64,000 bases of DNA from JBOGNO01 sp050747245 (GTDB lineage Bacteria > Acidobacteriota > Terriglobia > Acidiferrales > UBA7541), in contig JBOGNO010000001.1 of assembly GCA_050747245.1 (NCBI GenBank), positions 1 to 64,000 on the forward strand, given 5' to 3'. Below, piece by piece: positions 32,173 through 41,410 of the stretch; the first letter of the stretch is position 1; each line of letters opens with the position of its first letter. Made by a program: the position numbers and the translations under genes. The notes under the pieces were generated by a model that ran no database searches, was not told where the DNA came from, and saw nothing but the letters and a program-made list of their open reading frames with translations.

Positions 32173-33368
32173 TGACCACGGTAGAAACTGCGACCGGCTC
32201 GGCGCAGACCATGGTGCTGAACATGGGGCCGCAGCACCCTTCGACGCACGGGGTGTTGCGCGTCATCCTCGAACTGGATGGAGAGAAGGTGGTCTCCGCG
32301 AAGCCGGTGATCGGCTACCTGCACACGGGAATTGAAAAAACTTTCGAGGCGAAAACGTATTCGCAGGGCATCACGCTGACGGATCGCATGGATTATCTCG
32401 CGCCGCTTTCAAACAATCTCTGCTACTGCCTGGGAGTGGAAAAGCTGCTGGGACTGGAAGCGCCGAAGCGCGCGCAGTACATCCGCGTGCTGCTGACGGA
32501 GCTGACGCGCATCAATTCGCACCTGGTGTGGGTGGGCACGCACGCCATCGACCTGGGCGCGATGTCGGTTTTCCTCTACTGCTTTCGCGAGCGCGAGGAA
32601 ATTCAGAAGATTTTCGAATTCATCTCCGGCCAGCGAATGATGACCAGCTATTTCCGCATTGGCGGGCTCGCACTTGAACCGCCCACGGGATGGCTCGAGC
32701 ACATCGGGAGGTTTCTGGACGCATTTCCCGCCAAGATTGATGAGTACGAGGACTTGCTCACACAAAACCGCATTTGGATGGGGAGAACAAAAGGCGTCGG
32801 AGTGCTGAGCGTCGAGGAAGCGATTGCCATAGGGGTCTCTGGGCCTACACTGCGCGGGAGCGGAATTGATTACGACGTGCGGAAATACTTCCCCTATTCG
32901 AGCTACGACGAATTCGATTTCAAGGTGCCGGTCGAATCGGCAGGAGATTGCTACGCCCGCTACCTGGTGCGCGTGGCGGAAATGCGCGAGAGCGTGAAAA
33001 TCGCGCGGCAGGCGATGGCGAAAATCCCTCCAGAAGGCCCGATTCGCGCGGAGGCGCCCGGAATCGTTCCGCCATCGCGCGAGGAAATGAAGACTTCGAT
33101 TGAGGGGCTCATCTACCACTTCAAGATTTATACCGAGGGATTCGCGGCGCCTCCGGGCGAAATTTACCAGTGCATCGAATCGCCTCGGGGAGAGATTGGG
33201 TTTTTCATTGCCAGTGATGGCTCGGCGAAACCCTACCGCGTGAAGGCGCGCACGCCTTCGTTTGTGAATCTGCAGGCGCTCGCGAAGCTCGCCGAAGGAC
33301 GCATCATCGCCGACGTGGTGGCCTGCATTGGAACGATCGACATCGTTCTCGGAGAAGTGGACCGCTGA
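32172..33368 (+). CDS. nuoD: NADH-quinone oxidoreductase subunit D (cluster 1)
   Basis: 398 residues from ATG 32172. The 49-kDa quinone-site subunit: GPQHPSTHGVLR, GYLHTGIEK, MDYLAPLSNN with the quinone-site Tyr, and GEVDR at the end. It keeps the helix TSIEGLIYHFKIYTEG before PPGE, as in canonical NuoD/49-kDa proteins; the cluster 2 paralogue lacks this region. Confidence 0.96.
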   Translation: MTTVETATGSAQTMVLNMGPQHPSTHGVLRVILELDGEKVVSAKPVIGYLHTGIEKTFEAKTYSQGITLTDRMDYLAPLSNNLCYCLGVEKLLGLEAPKRAQYIRVLLTELTRINSHLVWVGTHAIDLGAMSVFLYCFREREEIQKIFEFISGQRMMTSYFRIGGLALEPPTGWLEHIGRFLDAFPAKIDEYEDLLTQNRIWMGRTKGVGVLSVEEAIAIGVSGPTLRGSGIDYDVRKYFPYSSYDEFDFKVPVESAGDCYARYLVRVAEMRESVKIARQAMAKIPPEGPIRAEAPGIVPPSREEMKTSIEGLIYHFKIYTEGFAAPPGEIYQCIESPRGEIGFFIASDGSAKPYRVKARTPSFVNLQALAKLAEGRIIADVVACIGTIDIVLGEVDR

Positions 33369-33388
33369 GTCGCGGCCAGGGATTCAGG

Positions 33389-35203
33389 ATGCAATTACCC
33401 GCGGAACTTGAAAAAAAATTTGGGGAGTTCATCGGACGCTATCCGGTGAAGCGGTCGGCGCTGATTCCGATGATGCTCTATGCTCAGGATCATTTCGGGC
33501 ACCTGAGCGACGAATTGCTCGAAGAAATCGCCCGGCGGCTGGGGTTGAACGTCCTGCAAGCGACCGAGACGATGGCGTATTACTCAATGCTGCGTCGCAA
33601 GCCAATGGGACGGAATCACCTACAGGTCTGCACAAACGTCTCCTGCATGTTGCGCGGCGGAAAGGAAATTTATCAGCAAGTGCAGCGACAGCTGGGAATC
33701 GGCAACAAGGAAGTCACGCCGGACGGCAATTTTTCACTCGAAGAAGCGGAATGCATCGGCGCATGCACAGGTGCTCCGGCGATGCAAGTGAACTACGACT
33801 TTTACGAAAATCTTTCGCCCGAAAAGCTGGACGACCTATTGCGGGCACTGAATGCCGGAAAAAAGACCGCACCTTCGCCGCGGACGGCGGGCTCCGTACA
33901 CGAACGCCATCCCGCGGAAGTCCAAGTGATCAGCCGGAGTTTTGGAATTCCCAATTCACACCGGCTGGAGGTCTATCTCCAGCACGAAGGCTACAAGGCA
34001 CTCGAAAAAGCGCTGAAGACCATGACGCCGGAGCAAATCATCGAGGAAACTAAGAGATCGAATCTTCGTGGACGCGGCGGCGCGGGATTTCCGGCGGGAA
34101 TGAAGTGGTCGTTTGTTCCTAAGGATTCTTCGAAGCCTAAATACATCATCGCCAATGCCGATGAAAGCGAACCGGGAACCTGCAAGGACCGGCCGCTCAT
34201 GGAAATGGACCCGCACCTGTTAATCGAGGGGATGATTATTGCGGGACGCGCCGTCGGCTCGCATCATGGTTACATTTACGTGCGGGGAGAATACCGCTAC
34301 GTCATTGAAATCCTCGACGCGGCAATTGCAGAAGCCTACAGGGCCGGATACCTGGGAAAAAATATTTTCGGGAGCGGATTCGATTTCGATCTCTGCACAC
34401 ATACCGGCGCGGGGGCCTATGAATGCGGCGAGGAATCCGCGCTGATGGAATCTCTCGAAGGCAAGCGCGGCTACCCTCGCATCCGGCCGCCATTCCCCGC
34501 CGTCGTTGGCTTGTACGGCTGCCCCACGGTAATCAACAATGCGGAAACGCTGAGTTCGGTGCCGGCGATAATTTTGCGGGGAGCAGAATGGTATGCGGGT
34601 CTGGGCACGCCGCGAAACGGCGGGACACGCCTCTACGCAATTTCCGGGCACGTGAATCGCCCGGGAATTTACGAGTTGCCGATGGGATTCAACTTGAAGC
34701 GCATGATCGAAGACGTGGCCGGAGGAATTCCGGGCGGAAAGAAGCTCAAAGCGGTCATCCCCGGAGGAAGCTCGTGCCCGCTGCTGACCGCTGCGGAAGC
34801 GGACGTGGCCATGGATTTTGAATCTGTGGCCAAAGCGGGTTCGATGCTGGGTTCGGGCGGCGTGGTAGTGATTGACGAGGACACCTGCATGGTGGACGTG
34901 GCGCGACGAATCATGCATTTCTACGCGCACGAATCCTGCGGCTGGTGCATTCCCTGCCGCGAAGGAACCGCGTGGCTCCTCTCCATGCTGGACCGGTTCC
35001 ACGAAGGCGGAGGCAGGACTGAGGACATACCGCTCATCGGAGAACTGGCTGAAAACATGCTGGGGCACACTTTCTGCCCGCTTGGCGACGCAGCGGCAAT
35101 GCCTACCATCAGCATTGTGAAGAAATGGCGGAGCGAATTCGAAGATCACTTGAAGGGCAAGTGCCCCTACCAGTCAGCGGAGATGCTCGCGAGCGCGCGC
35201 TAA
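33389..35203 (+). CDS. nuoEF: Fused NuoE-NuoF subunit (cluster 1)
   Basis: 604 residues in one uninterrupted frame. Residues 1-155 are NuoE, the 24-kDa thioredoxin-like subunit with [2Fe-2S] ligands C81, C86 (CTNVSC), C122 and C126 (CIGAC). A linker of about 30 residues leads to NuoF (about 190-604), the 51-kDa FMN/NADH subunit. NuoF shows GRGGAGFPAG at 228-237, ESEPGTCKDR, GAGAYECGEE and the 4Fe-4S motif ESCGWCIPC with a later Cys in HTFCPLGD. The complete cofactor set indicates real NADH oxidation. Fusion of E and F is uncommon and makes this gene a useful marker. Confidence 0.94.
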   Translation: MQLPAELEKKFGEFIGRYPVKRSALIPMMLYAQDHFGHLSDELLEEIARRLGLNVLQATETMAYYSMLRRKPMGRNHLQVCTNVSCMLRGGKEIYQQVQRQLGIGNKEVTPDGNFSLEEAECIGACTGAPAMQVNYDFYENLSPEKLDDLLRALNAGKKTAPSPRTAGSVHERHPAEVQVISRSFGIPNSHRLEVYLQHEGYKALEKALKTMTPEQIIEETKRSNLRGRGGAGFPAGMKWSFVPKDSSKPKYIIANADESEPGTCKDRPLMEMDPHLLIEGMIIAGRAVGSHHGYIYVRGEYRYVIEILDAAIAEAYRAGYLGKNIFGSGFDFDLCTHTGAGAYECGEESALMESLEGKRGYPRIRPPFPAVVGLYGCPTVINNAETLSSVPAIILRGAEWYAGLGTPRNGGTRLYAISGHVNRPGIYELPMGFNLKRMIEDVAGGIPGGKKLKAVIPGGSSCPLLTAAEADVAMDFESVAKAGSMLGSGGVVVIDEDTCMVDVARRIMHFYAHESCGWCIPCREGTAWLLSMLDRFHEGGGRTEDIPLIGELAENMLGHTFCPLGDAAAMPTISIVKKWRSEFEDHLKGKCPYQSAEMLASAR

Positions 35204-35209
35204 GGGAAT

Positions 35210-37489
35210 ATGGCGGAAGAAAAGAAAATTTCCTTCACCATGGACGGCCGCAAGATGACAGTCGCTGCGGGGACGCTGGTCATCGAAGCGGCCAAGCGCA
35301 TGCAGATCGAAGTCCCATCATTTTGTTATTACGAGGGGCTCTCGTTGCAGGCGGCTTGCCGGATGTGCCTCGTGGAGGTTGAAAAAGCTCCGAAGCTGCA
35401 GACCGCGTGCACGCTGGTCGCCGTGGAAGGCATGGTGGTGCACACGGACACTCCCAATGTGCACGACGCGCGGAAAAACATGCTGGAGTTCCTGCTCTCG
35501 AATCATCCACTCGATTGCCCGGTATGCGACAAGGGCGGCGAATGCGAACTCCAGGACATGACGTTCCGCTACGGCCTGGACCACAGCCGCTTCGCCGAAG
35601 AGAAACTGCATCATCCCGAGGAAAAGTGGTCGCCGCTGGTTTTCTATGACGCCCCGCGATGCATTCTGTGCTTCCGGTGCGTCCGTGTGTGCGACGAAGG
35701 CATGGACGTCAAAGCGCTGGGAGTAGGGGCGCGCGGCGTCCATTCGGCAATCCTGCCGAACCAGCCGGGCGAACTGGCGTGCGAAGAGTGCGGGATGTGC
35801 ATTGACATTTGCCCGGTGGGCGCTCTCACCAGTGGAACGTATCGTTATCACACGCGGCCATGGGAAATGCAGTACGTGGGCACTCCGTGCGCGCATTGCT
35901 CCAACGGCTGCAAGACCACGCTTTCGGTTCGCAACAACGAAATCCTGCGCGTCAACAACCGCGATCATTCCGGCATCAACGGCGAGTTTCTGTGCGGCAA
36001 GGGGAGGTTTGGTTTCGATTTCACGCATCACGCGGAGCGCATTCGGCAGCCGCTGGTACGACGCAACGGCAAGCTCGCAACCGCCAACTGGGAAGACGCA
36101 CTCGAGGAAATTTCGCGGCGGTTGAAGCAGGTCCACAATACGCATGGAGCGCCGTCGATCGGCGTGATTGGTTCGAATCGCACGACCAACGAGGAAAACT
36201 ACCTCCTCGGGCGGTTCGCGCGCGCGACCCTGGGTACGAACAACGTTGACCACCATCGCACTGCCGACTATGCGGGCCTGGCAGCGGCGCTGGGTCCGAA
36301 AGCGGCGCAGGCCATGGCCACCATGGCGGATATTTATTCGGCCGAGGCGATTCTTCTCATCGGCAATGATCCCACGCAACAAAATCCGCTGGTGGCTTGG
36401 CAAATCCGCACGGCAGTGCGGCACCACGGCACGCGGCTTTACGCCATCAATTCTCGCGCTATCAAACTCCATCGGCAGGCAGCACAGTTTGTGGAAGTTC
36501 CCCCGGGCAGCGAAGCGGCTGCGGTGGGCTTCCTGGCAGCGGGCAAGGGAAAATTCGATGCGGCGAAGGCAGGTGAGCTTCAGAAGCTGCGTGGCGCGCT
36601 TGAAAAAGAGAGCGGCGTCGTGGTGCTCTTCGGCGCAGAAATCTCCGGGCGAGCCATTCGCGACCTGGTGACCCTTGGCTGGAAGTTACCGGGCGAGACG
36701 CGGTATATGGCGCTCGGCGATTACGTGAATTCACGCGGCGCCACGGATATGGGACTCTTGCCGGATCGCCTCCCGGGCTACGCGAGCATTGGCAATGCCG
36801 GCGAGCGCGAGCGATTCGGAAAGCTATGGGGCGCGGAGCTGCCGTCCGCGGCCGGGATGAACGCAAGCGAAATGCTCGAAGCCGCTAAGAATGGAAAGCT
36901 GAAGGCGCTTTATGTTGTGGGAGCGAATCCCTGCAAGCTGCTTCCCGGAGCCAAGCCGGCGGATCTGGCGGGACTCGACCTGCTGGTGGTGCATGAAATG
37001 TTTTTGACGGAAACCGCGGCGCAAGCGGATGTGGTGCTGCCCGCGGCGTGCGTGTACGAGAAAGATGGCAGCGTGACGAATACCGCGGGAGAAGTGCAGC
37101 TTACACACCGCGCCATTGACCCGCAGGGGCCGCGCAGTGATTTCGATTTGCTGCGGATTCTAATGCACCAGCTGGCGCATCTGGGGCTTGGAACGGCGCC
37201 GAAATTCCGCACCGCGGAGGCAGCGTTCGAGGAAATCCGGCAGAATGTGCGCGGCTACGAAGTTTCATATGTGAATCTCACAGCCGGAGGGGCTGAAAAG
37301 ACGGCGGCGAGTTCCTCGGCCGCCGATGGCGCATTCGATCTCCCGGCGGGACTGGTTTACTCCTCCGGTGATCATTTGTTTTCCAGCGGAACCCTGGGGC
37401 GGTACTGTTCGAAGCTCAATTCGTGTAAAGAGGCCGGCGAAGCACCGTGGAGTTCATCTCCCAGCATGCATTCCTGGTGGTATCGGTAG
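35210..37489 (+). CDS. nuoG: NADH-quinone oxidoreductase subunit G (cluster 1)
   Basis: 759 residues. The N-terminal ferredoxin domain has CYYEGLSLQAACRMC and LQTAC; the His-Cys motif follows in NHPLDCPVCDKGGEC. Two 4Fe-4S motifs are CILCFRCVRVC and CEECGMCIDIC. The molybdopterin-oxidoreductase-like domain opens with CAHCSNGC...FLCGKG, which supplies the extra N7-type cluster. The C-terminal part is a degenerate Mo-domain without cofactor. Its last 43 nt overlap the start of nuoH. Confidence 0.94.
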   Translation: MAEEKKISFTMDGRKMTVAAGTLVIEAAKRMQIEVPSFCYYEGLSLQAACRMCLVEVEKAPKLQTACTLVAVEGMVVHTDTPNVHDARKNMLEFLLSNHPLDCPVCDKGGECELQDMTFRYGLDHSRFAEEKLHHPEEKWSPLVFYDAPRCILCFRCVRVCDEGMDVKALGVGARGVHSAILPNQPGELACEECGMCIDICPVGALTSGTYRYHTRPWEMQYVGTPCAHCSNGCKTTLSVRNNEILRVNNRDHSGINGEFLCGKGRFGFDFTHHAERIRQPLVRRNGKLATANWEDALEEISRRLKQVHNTHGAPSIGVIGSNRTTNEENYLLGRFARATLGTNNVDHHRTADYAGLAAALGPKAAQAMATMADIYSAEAILLIGNDPTQQNPLVAWQIRTAVRHHGTRLYAINSRAIKLHRQAAQFVEVPPGSEAAAVGFLAAGKGKFDAAKAGELQKLRGALEKESGVVVLFGAEISGRAIRDLVTLGWKLPGETRYMALGDYVNSRGATDMGLLPDRLPGYASIGNAGERERFGKLWGAELPSAAGMNASEMLEAAKNGKLKALYVVGANPCKLLPGAKPADLAGLDLLVVHEMFLTETAAQADVVLPAACVYEKDGSVTNTAGEVQLTHRAIDPQGPRSDFDLLRILMHQLAHLGLGTAPKFRTAEAAFEEIRQNVRGYEVSYVNLTAGGAEKTAASSSAADGAFDLPAGLVYSSGDHLFSSGTLGRYCSKLNSCKEAGEAPWSSSPSMHSWWYR

Positions 37490-38652
37490 TCAAGGTCGTC
37501 GTTCTGCTCTTTCTGTTGCTGACGACACTTGCCTACCTCACCTGGTTTGAACGCAAGGTGGTGGGGCGCATCCAGTCGCGCTGGGGCCCTTACTACACAG
37601 GTGCGCACGGGCTGCTGCAGCCGCTTGCGGACGGAGCGAAATTTCTTTTCAAAGAAGACGTGGTGCCGCCAGCGGCAGACAAACTCGTCTATGTCCTGGC
37701 GCCTTTTCTAGCTCTTTCTCTCGCGCTGACTACGCTGGCGCTCATTCCCTTCGGGCCGGCGACCATTCATATTTTCGGGCAGCCAACGCCGCTGTCCGTC
37801 ACGAACGTGGATATCGGATTGCTCTTCCTTTTTGCCATCACTTCCATCGGAGTCTACGGCGTGGCGCTGGCGGGGTGGTCATCGAACAGCAAGTATTCGC
37901 TGCTCGGGGGTCTGCGCAGCTCGGCGCAAATGATCAGTTACGAGGTTTCGCTTACGATTTCCGTCGTAGGTGTGCTGCTGCTGGCAGGCTCGTTCAATTT
38001 CAATGAAATTATTCGCGGGCAGCAGGGACATTGGTTTCATTTTCTGCCGCGATGGCATCTCTTCCCGCAAATCATCGGGTTCATTTGTTATTTCATCGCC
38101 GCGATTGCGGAGACAAACCGCGTACCGTTCGATTTACCGGAATCGGAAACGGAACTCGTTGCCGGGTTTCACACCGAATATTCGAGCTTCAAATTCGCCA
38201 TGTTTTTCATGGCCGAGTACGGGAACATGATCACCGTTTCGTGCCTCGCCACGATTCTCTTTCTGGGTGGCTGGCTTTCACCCTTCCCCGATTCCTGGAC
38301 GTGGACGGGATACCTCCCGGCTCTGGTATTTCTTGCGGGCGGACTCGGGCTATTGCAGGACGCACTGCGACATAACCGCGGGCTCCGGCGGGCCGCGCTT
38401 TGTGCGATCAGCATCGTGATGCTTGCGTTGGGCTATGCGTGCGTCCATGCCGGCCTCATCGCCGTGATACTCGGGCCCTTCTGGTTCCTCGCCAAGGTCG
38501 GATTTCTGATCTTTTTCTACGTGTGGTTGCGCGGGACGTTGCCGCGATTGCGTTATGACCAATTAATGGCGTTCGGATGGAAATTTTTGCTGCCGCTTTC
38601 GATTGCCAATTTGACGGTGACGGCGTTTGTGATGCTGGTGATGCAGCGATGA
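37447..38652 (+). CDS. nuoH: NADH-quinone oxidoreductase subunit H (cluster 1)
   Basis: 401 residues from GTG 37447, inside the end of nuoG. Eight or nine membrane helices. Motifs are TWFERKVVGRIQSRWGP, GLLQPLADGAKFLFKED, SSAQMISYEVS and AETNRVPFDLPESETELVAG, which forms the entry to the quinone tunnel. A C-terminal extension with several helices is longer than E. coli NuoH (about 325). Stop overlaps the nuoJ start as ATGA. Confidence 0.94.
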   Translation: MEFISQHAFLVVSVVKVVVLLFLLLTTLAYLTWFERKVVGRIQSRWGPYYTGAHGLLQPLADGAKFLFKEDVVPPAADKLVYVLAPFLALSLALTTLALIPFGPATIHIFGQPTPLSVTNVDIGLLFLFAITSIGVYGVALAGWSSNSKYSLLGGLRSSAQMISYEVSLTISVVGVLLLAGSFNFNEIIRGQQGHWFHFLPRWHLFPQIIGFICYFIAAIAETNRVPFDLPESETELVAGFHTEYSSFKFAMFFMAEYGNMITVSCLATILFLGGWLSPFPDSWTWTGYLPALVFLAGGLGLLQDALRHNRGLRRAALCAISIVMLALGYACVHAGLIAVILGPFWFLAKVGFLIFFYVWLRGTLPRLRYDQLMAFGWKFLLPLSIANLTVTAFVMLVMQR

Positions 38653-39146
38653 CGGCGCAGATGATTGTCTTCTTTCTCTTCGCCGCGATTGCCGTTGCGG
38701 GGGCAATCGCGGTGATCCTGGCACGCGAGCCAATTCACAGCGCGCTATCGCTCATCCTCGTGATGGTGTCGCTGGCTGTGATTTATCTTCTCCTGGGTGC
38801 CGCGTTCATATCGGCCGTGCAAATCATCGTGTACGCCGGGGCGATCATGGTGCTGTTCGTCTTCGTCATCATGCTGCTAAACGCGGGAGTGGAAGAGCGC
38901 ACCAACGTGAGCCACCTGGCGCGCTTCGTGGGCTTGCCGCTGGGAATCTTTCTGATGATCGAGCTGGCCTGGTGGCTGGGCGGCGCGGGCAAATCGCTCG
39001 AGGCAACGCGCTCCGCGATTCCCGCTTCCACGCGCGAGCTCTCGAGCCTGCTGTTTCGGTCGTATCTGTTTCCGTTCGAGGCGACTTCAATCTTGATTCT
39101 CATCGCGCTCCTGGGAGCCGTCGTGCTCGCCAAGAGGGATTCCTAG
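38649..39146 (+). CDS. nuoJ: NADH-quinone oxidoreductase subunit J (cluster 1)
   Basis: 165 residues from ATG 38649 (MTAQMIVFFLFAAIAVAG). Five membrane helices; the conserved helix reads AVQIIVYAGAIMVLFVFVIML, quoted in part here as VYAGAIMVLFVFV. The long upstream frame is out of phase with nuoH and was not used. No nuoI lies between nuoH and nuoJ. Confidence 0.93.
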   Translation: MTAQMIVFFLFAAIAVAGAIAVILAREPIHSALSLILVMVSLAVIYLLLGAAFISAVQIIVYAGAIMVLFVFVIMLLNAGVEERTNVSHLARFVGLPLGIFLMIELAWWLGGAGKSLEATRSAIPASTRELSSLLFRSYLFPFEATSILILIALLGAVVLAKRDS

Positions 39147-39148
39147 CC

Positions 39149-39451
39149 ATGGTTCCGCTTTCCTATTATCTGGTGTTGAGCGCCATTCTCTTCGGCCTGG
39201 GGGTAATCGGGTTCCTGTTCAAGCGGAACATCATTACTATTTTCATGTCCATTGAGCTGATGCTGAACGCGGTGAATCTGGCCTTCGTGACGTTCGCGCA
39301 GGCGCGCGGCCAATTAGATGGGCTGGTATTCGTTTTCTTCGTCATTGTAGTTGCGGCGGCGGAAGCTGCGGTGGGGCTTGCGATCGTCCTCTTGATTGCC
39401 CGAAACCGCCGGACGCTGAATATTGAAAACGTGAGCCTGCTGAAAAATTGA
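39149..39451 (+). CDS. nuoK: NADH-quinone oxidoreductase subunit K (cluster 1)
   Basis: 100 residues from ATG 39149. Three helices with the conserved MSIELMLNAVNL and AAAEAAVGLAI segments, including the two membrane glutamates used in proton transfer. Stop overlaps nuoL ATG (TGATG). Confidence 0.94.
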   Translation: MVPLSYYLVLSAILFGLGVIGFLFKRNIITIFMSIELMLNAVNLAFVTFAQARGQLDGLVFVFFVIVVAAAEAAVGLAIVLLIARNRRTLNIENVSLLKN

Positions 39452-41409
39452 TGCTGATTCTGAATTATCTTTGGATCATTGCCGCGCTGCCGCTTGCGGG
39501 AGCGGCGATCAACGGCCTTTTCGGCCGCCACTGGTCGCGCGCGCAAGTAAACGCCGTTGGCGTGGGCTCGGTGGCGCTCGCGTTCGCGGGCGTTTGCGAA
39601 TTGGTGCGTGAGTTCTCTCGCCTTCCGGCGAGCGCGATTCCTTGGGTGAAAAACTATTTGCCTTGGATGGACGCCGGCAGCTTCCGCGTGGATTTCGCGC
39701 TGCAAGTGGATGCGCTGACCATCGTGATGCTTCTGACCGTGGCAGGCGTAGGGCTGCTGATCCACATCTATTCGACCGGATACATGGAACACGAGGGCGG
39801 CTACTACCGGTTCTTTGCCTACATGAATCTCTTCATGTTCTTTATGCTGTTGCTGGTGACCGCGGCCAACCTGGTGGTGATGTTTGTCGGCTGGGAAGGC
39901 GTGGGGCTCTGCAGTTACCTGCTGATTGGGTTTTTCTACCGCAAGAAGAGCGCCGCCGATGCCGGTAAAAAAGCATTCATCACCACGCGCATCGGAGACC
40001 TCGGCTTCATGCTCGGAATTTTTCTGGCGTTCTGGACTTTTCACACCGTCAGCTTCGGTGAAATGTTTTCGCTCGCAAAGGCCATGCCCGTCGAAACCGC
40101 GGGAAATTATGGAGTGCTGACTGCGATTTGTCTTCTGCTTTTCGCCGGAGCGGTTGGCAAATCAGCGCAATTGCCGCTGTACGTCTGGCTGCCGGACGCC
40201 ATGGAAGGCCCCACGCCGGTCAGTGCCCTGATCCACGCAGCCACCATGGTGACTGCGGGCGTTTACATGGTCGCCAGAATGAACGTGCTTTTCTCGCGCG
40301 CTCCCGCGGCCATGCTTACGGTAGCAATTGTGGGCGCGGTGACCGCATTTTATGCGGCGACATTTGGTCTCGCGCAAACCGACATAAAGAAAGTCCTCGC
40401 GTATTCCACCATTTCGCAGCTCGGATACATGTTTCTCGGCTGCGGAGTGGGCGCATTCTCGGCGGGCATTTTCCACTTGATGACGCACGCATTTTTCAAG
40501 GGACTGCTCTTTCTCGCCGCAGGCAGTGTGATCCACGCAATGGGCGGCGAACAGGACATGCGGGGCATGGGGGCGCTGCGAACAAAAATCCCCGTTACAT
40601 TCTGGACGATGTTTGCGGCGACGCTGGCGATCGCTGGCTTCCCGCCGTTTGCCGGGTTCTTCAGCAAGGACGAGATTCTCGCCGCGGCTTATATGGGCCC
40701 CTCGGCAAATAGGACTTTGTGGCTCGTGGGAATCGCTGGCGCGCTGCTGACGTCTTTTTATATGTTCCGTTTGTTGTTCCTCACGTTTTTCGGCGCGCCG
40801 CGCTACGACGAACATGCCGTGCACGTCCACGAATCGCCGCGCAGGATGACCGTCCCGCTCATTGTTCTTGCGGTGCTCGCAACTGTAGGCGGATGGTTTG
40901 CCGCGCCGACACTTTGGGGCGGAGAAAATCACTTCCGTAATTTTCTCGCGCCAGTATTTTCCGCAGCGGCGACTCCAGGCATAGGCGAAGCAGCGGAAGC
41001 CTCGCACTCACTCGAACTCGGATTGAGCGGGGTGGCGGTCGCCGTGGGATTTCTCGGCTTGCTCGTGGCCTGGTGGTTGTACATTCGACAGCCTGAGCGG
41101 CCCAAGCGCCTCGCGGAGAGCGTGCGCGGACTCTATACGCTCATCTACAACAAATATTACGTGGACGAGATTTATGGATTCCTCATCGTCCGGCCCCTGC
41201 TGTGGATTTCAACAAATGTTCTCTGGCACACGATCGACGAAGGCGTGATAGACGGCACGGTAAACGGCGCTGCCAGCGGCGCGCGTTCGCTCGGTGGCCG
41301 CCTGCGCCGAATTCAATCGGGCAATGAGCGAAGTTATGCCTCGTGGGTCGTTGCCGGAGCGGTTGGTTTCACAGTGCTCGTACTTGTGCTGTGGAAGGCG
41401 GCGCACTGA
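39451..41409 (+). CDS. nuoL: NADH-quinone oxidoreductase subunit L (cluster 1)
   Basis: 652-residue antiporter-like proton-pumping subunit. The conserved features are GWEGVGLCSYLLIG, KSAQLPLYVWLPDAMEGPTPVSALIHAATMV (shown in family positions 225-260), VLAYSTISQLGYM and ALMT-type FHLMTHAFFKGLLFL. The lateral helix HL and final helix are present at the C-terminus. Starts at ATG 39451. Confidence 0.95.
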   Translation: MLILNYLWIIAALPLAGAAINGLFGRHWSRAQVNAVGVGSVALAFAGVCELVREFSRLPASAIPWVKNYLPWMDAGSFRVDFALQVDALTIVMLLTVAGVGLLIHIYSTGYMEHEGGYYRFFAYMNLFMFFMLLLVTAANLVVMFVGWEGVGLCSYLLIGFFYRKKSAADAGKKAFITTRIGDLGFMLGIFLAFWTFHTVSFGEMFSLAKAMPVETAGNYGVLTAICLLLFAGAVGKSAQLPLYVWLPDAMEGPTPVSALIHAATMVTAGVYMVARMNVLFSRAPAAMLTVAIVGAVTAFYAATFGLAQTDIKKVLAYSTISQLGYMFLGCGVGAFSAGIFHLMTHAFFKGLLFLAAGSVIHAMGGEQDMRGMGALRTKIPVTFWTMFAATLAIAGFPPFAGFFSKDEILAAAYMGPSANRTLWLVGIAGALLTSFYMFRLLFLTFFGAPRYDEHAVHVHESPRRMTVPLIVLAVLATVGGWFAAPTLWGGENHFRNFLAPVFSAAATPGIGEAAEASHSLELGLSGVAVAVGFLGLLVAWWLYIRQPERPKRLAESVRGLYTLIYNKYYVDEIYGFLIVRPLLWISTNVLWHTIDEGVIDGTVNGAASGARSLGGRLRRIQSGNERSYASWVVAGAVGFTVLVLVLWKAAH

Positions 41410-41410
41410 C

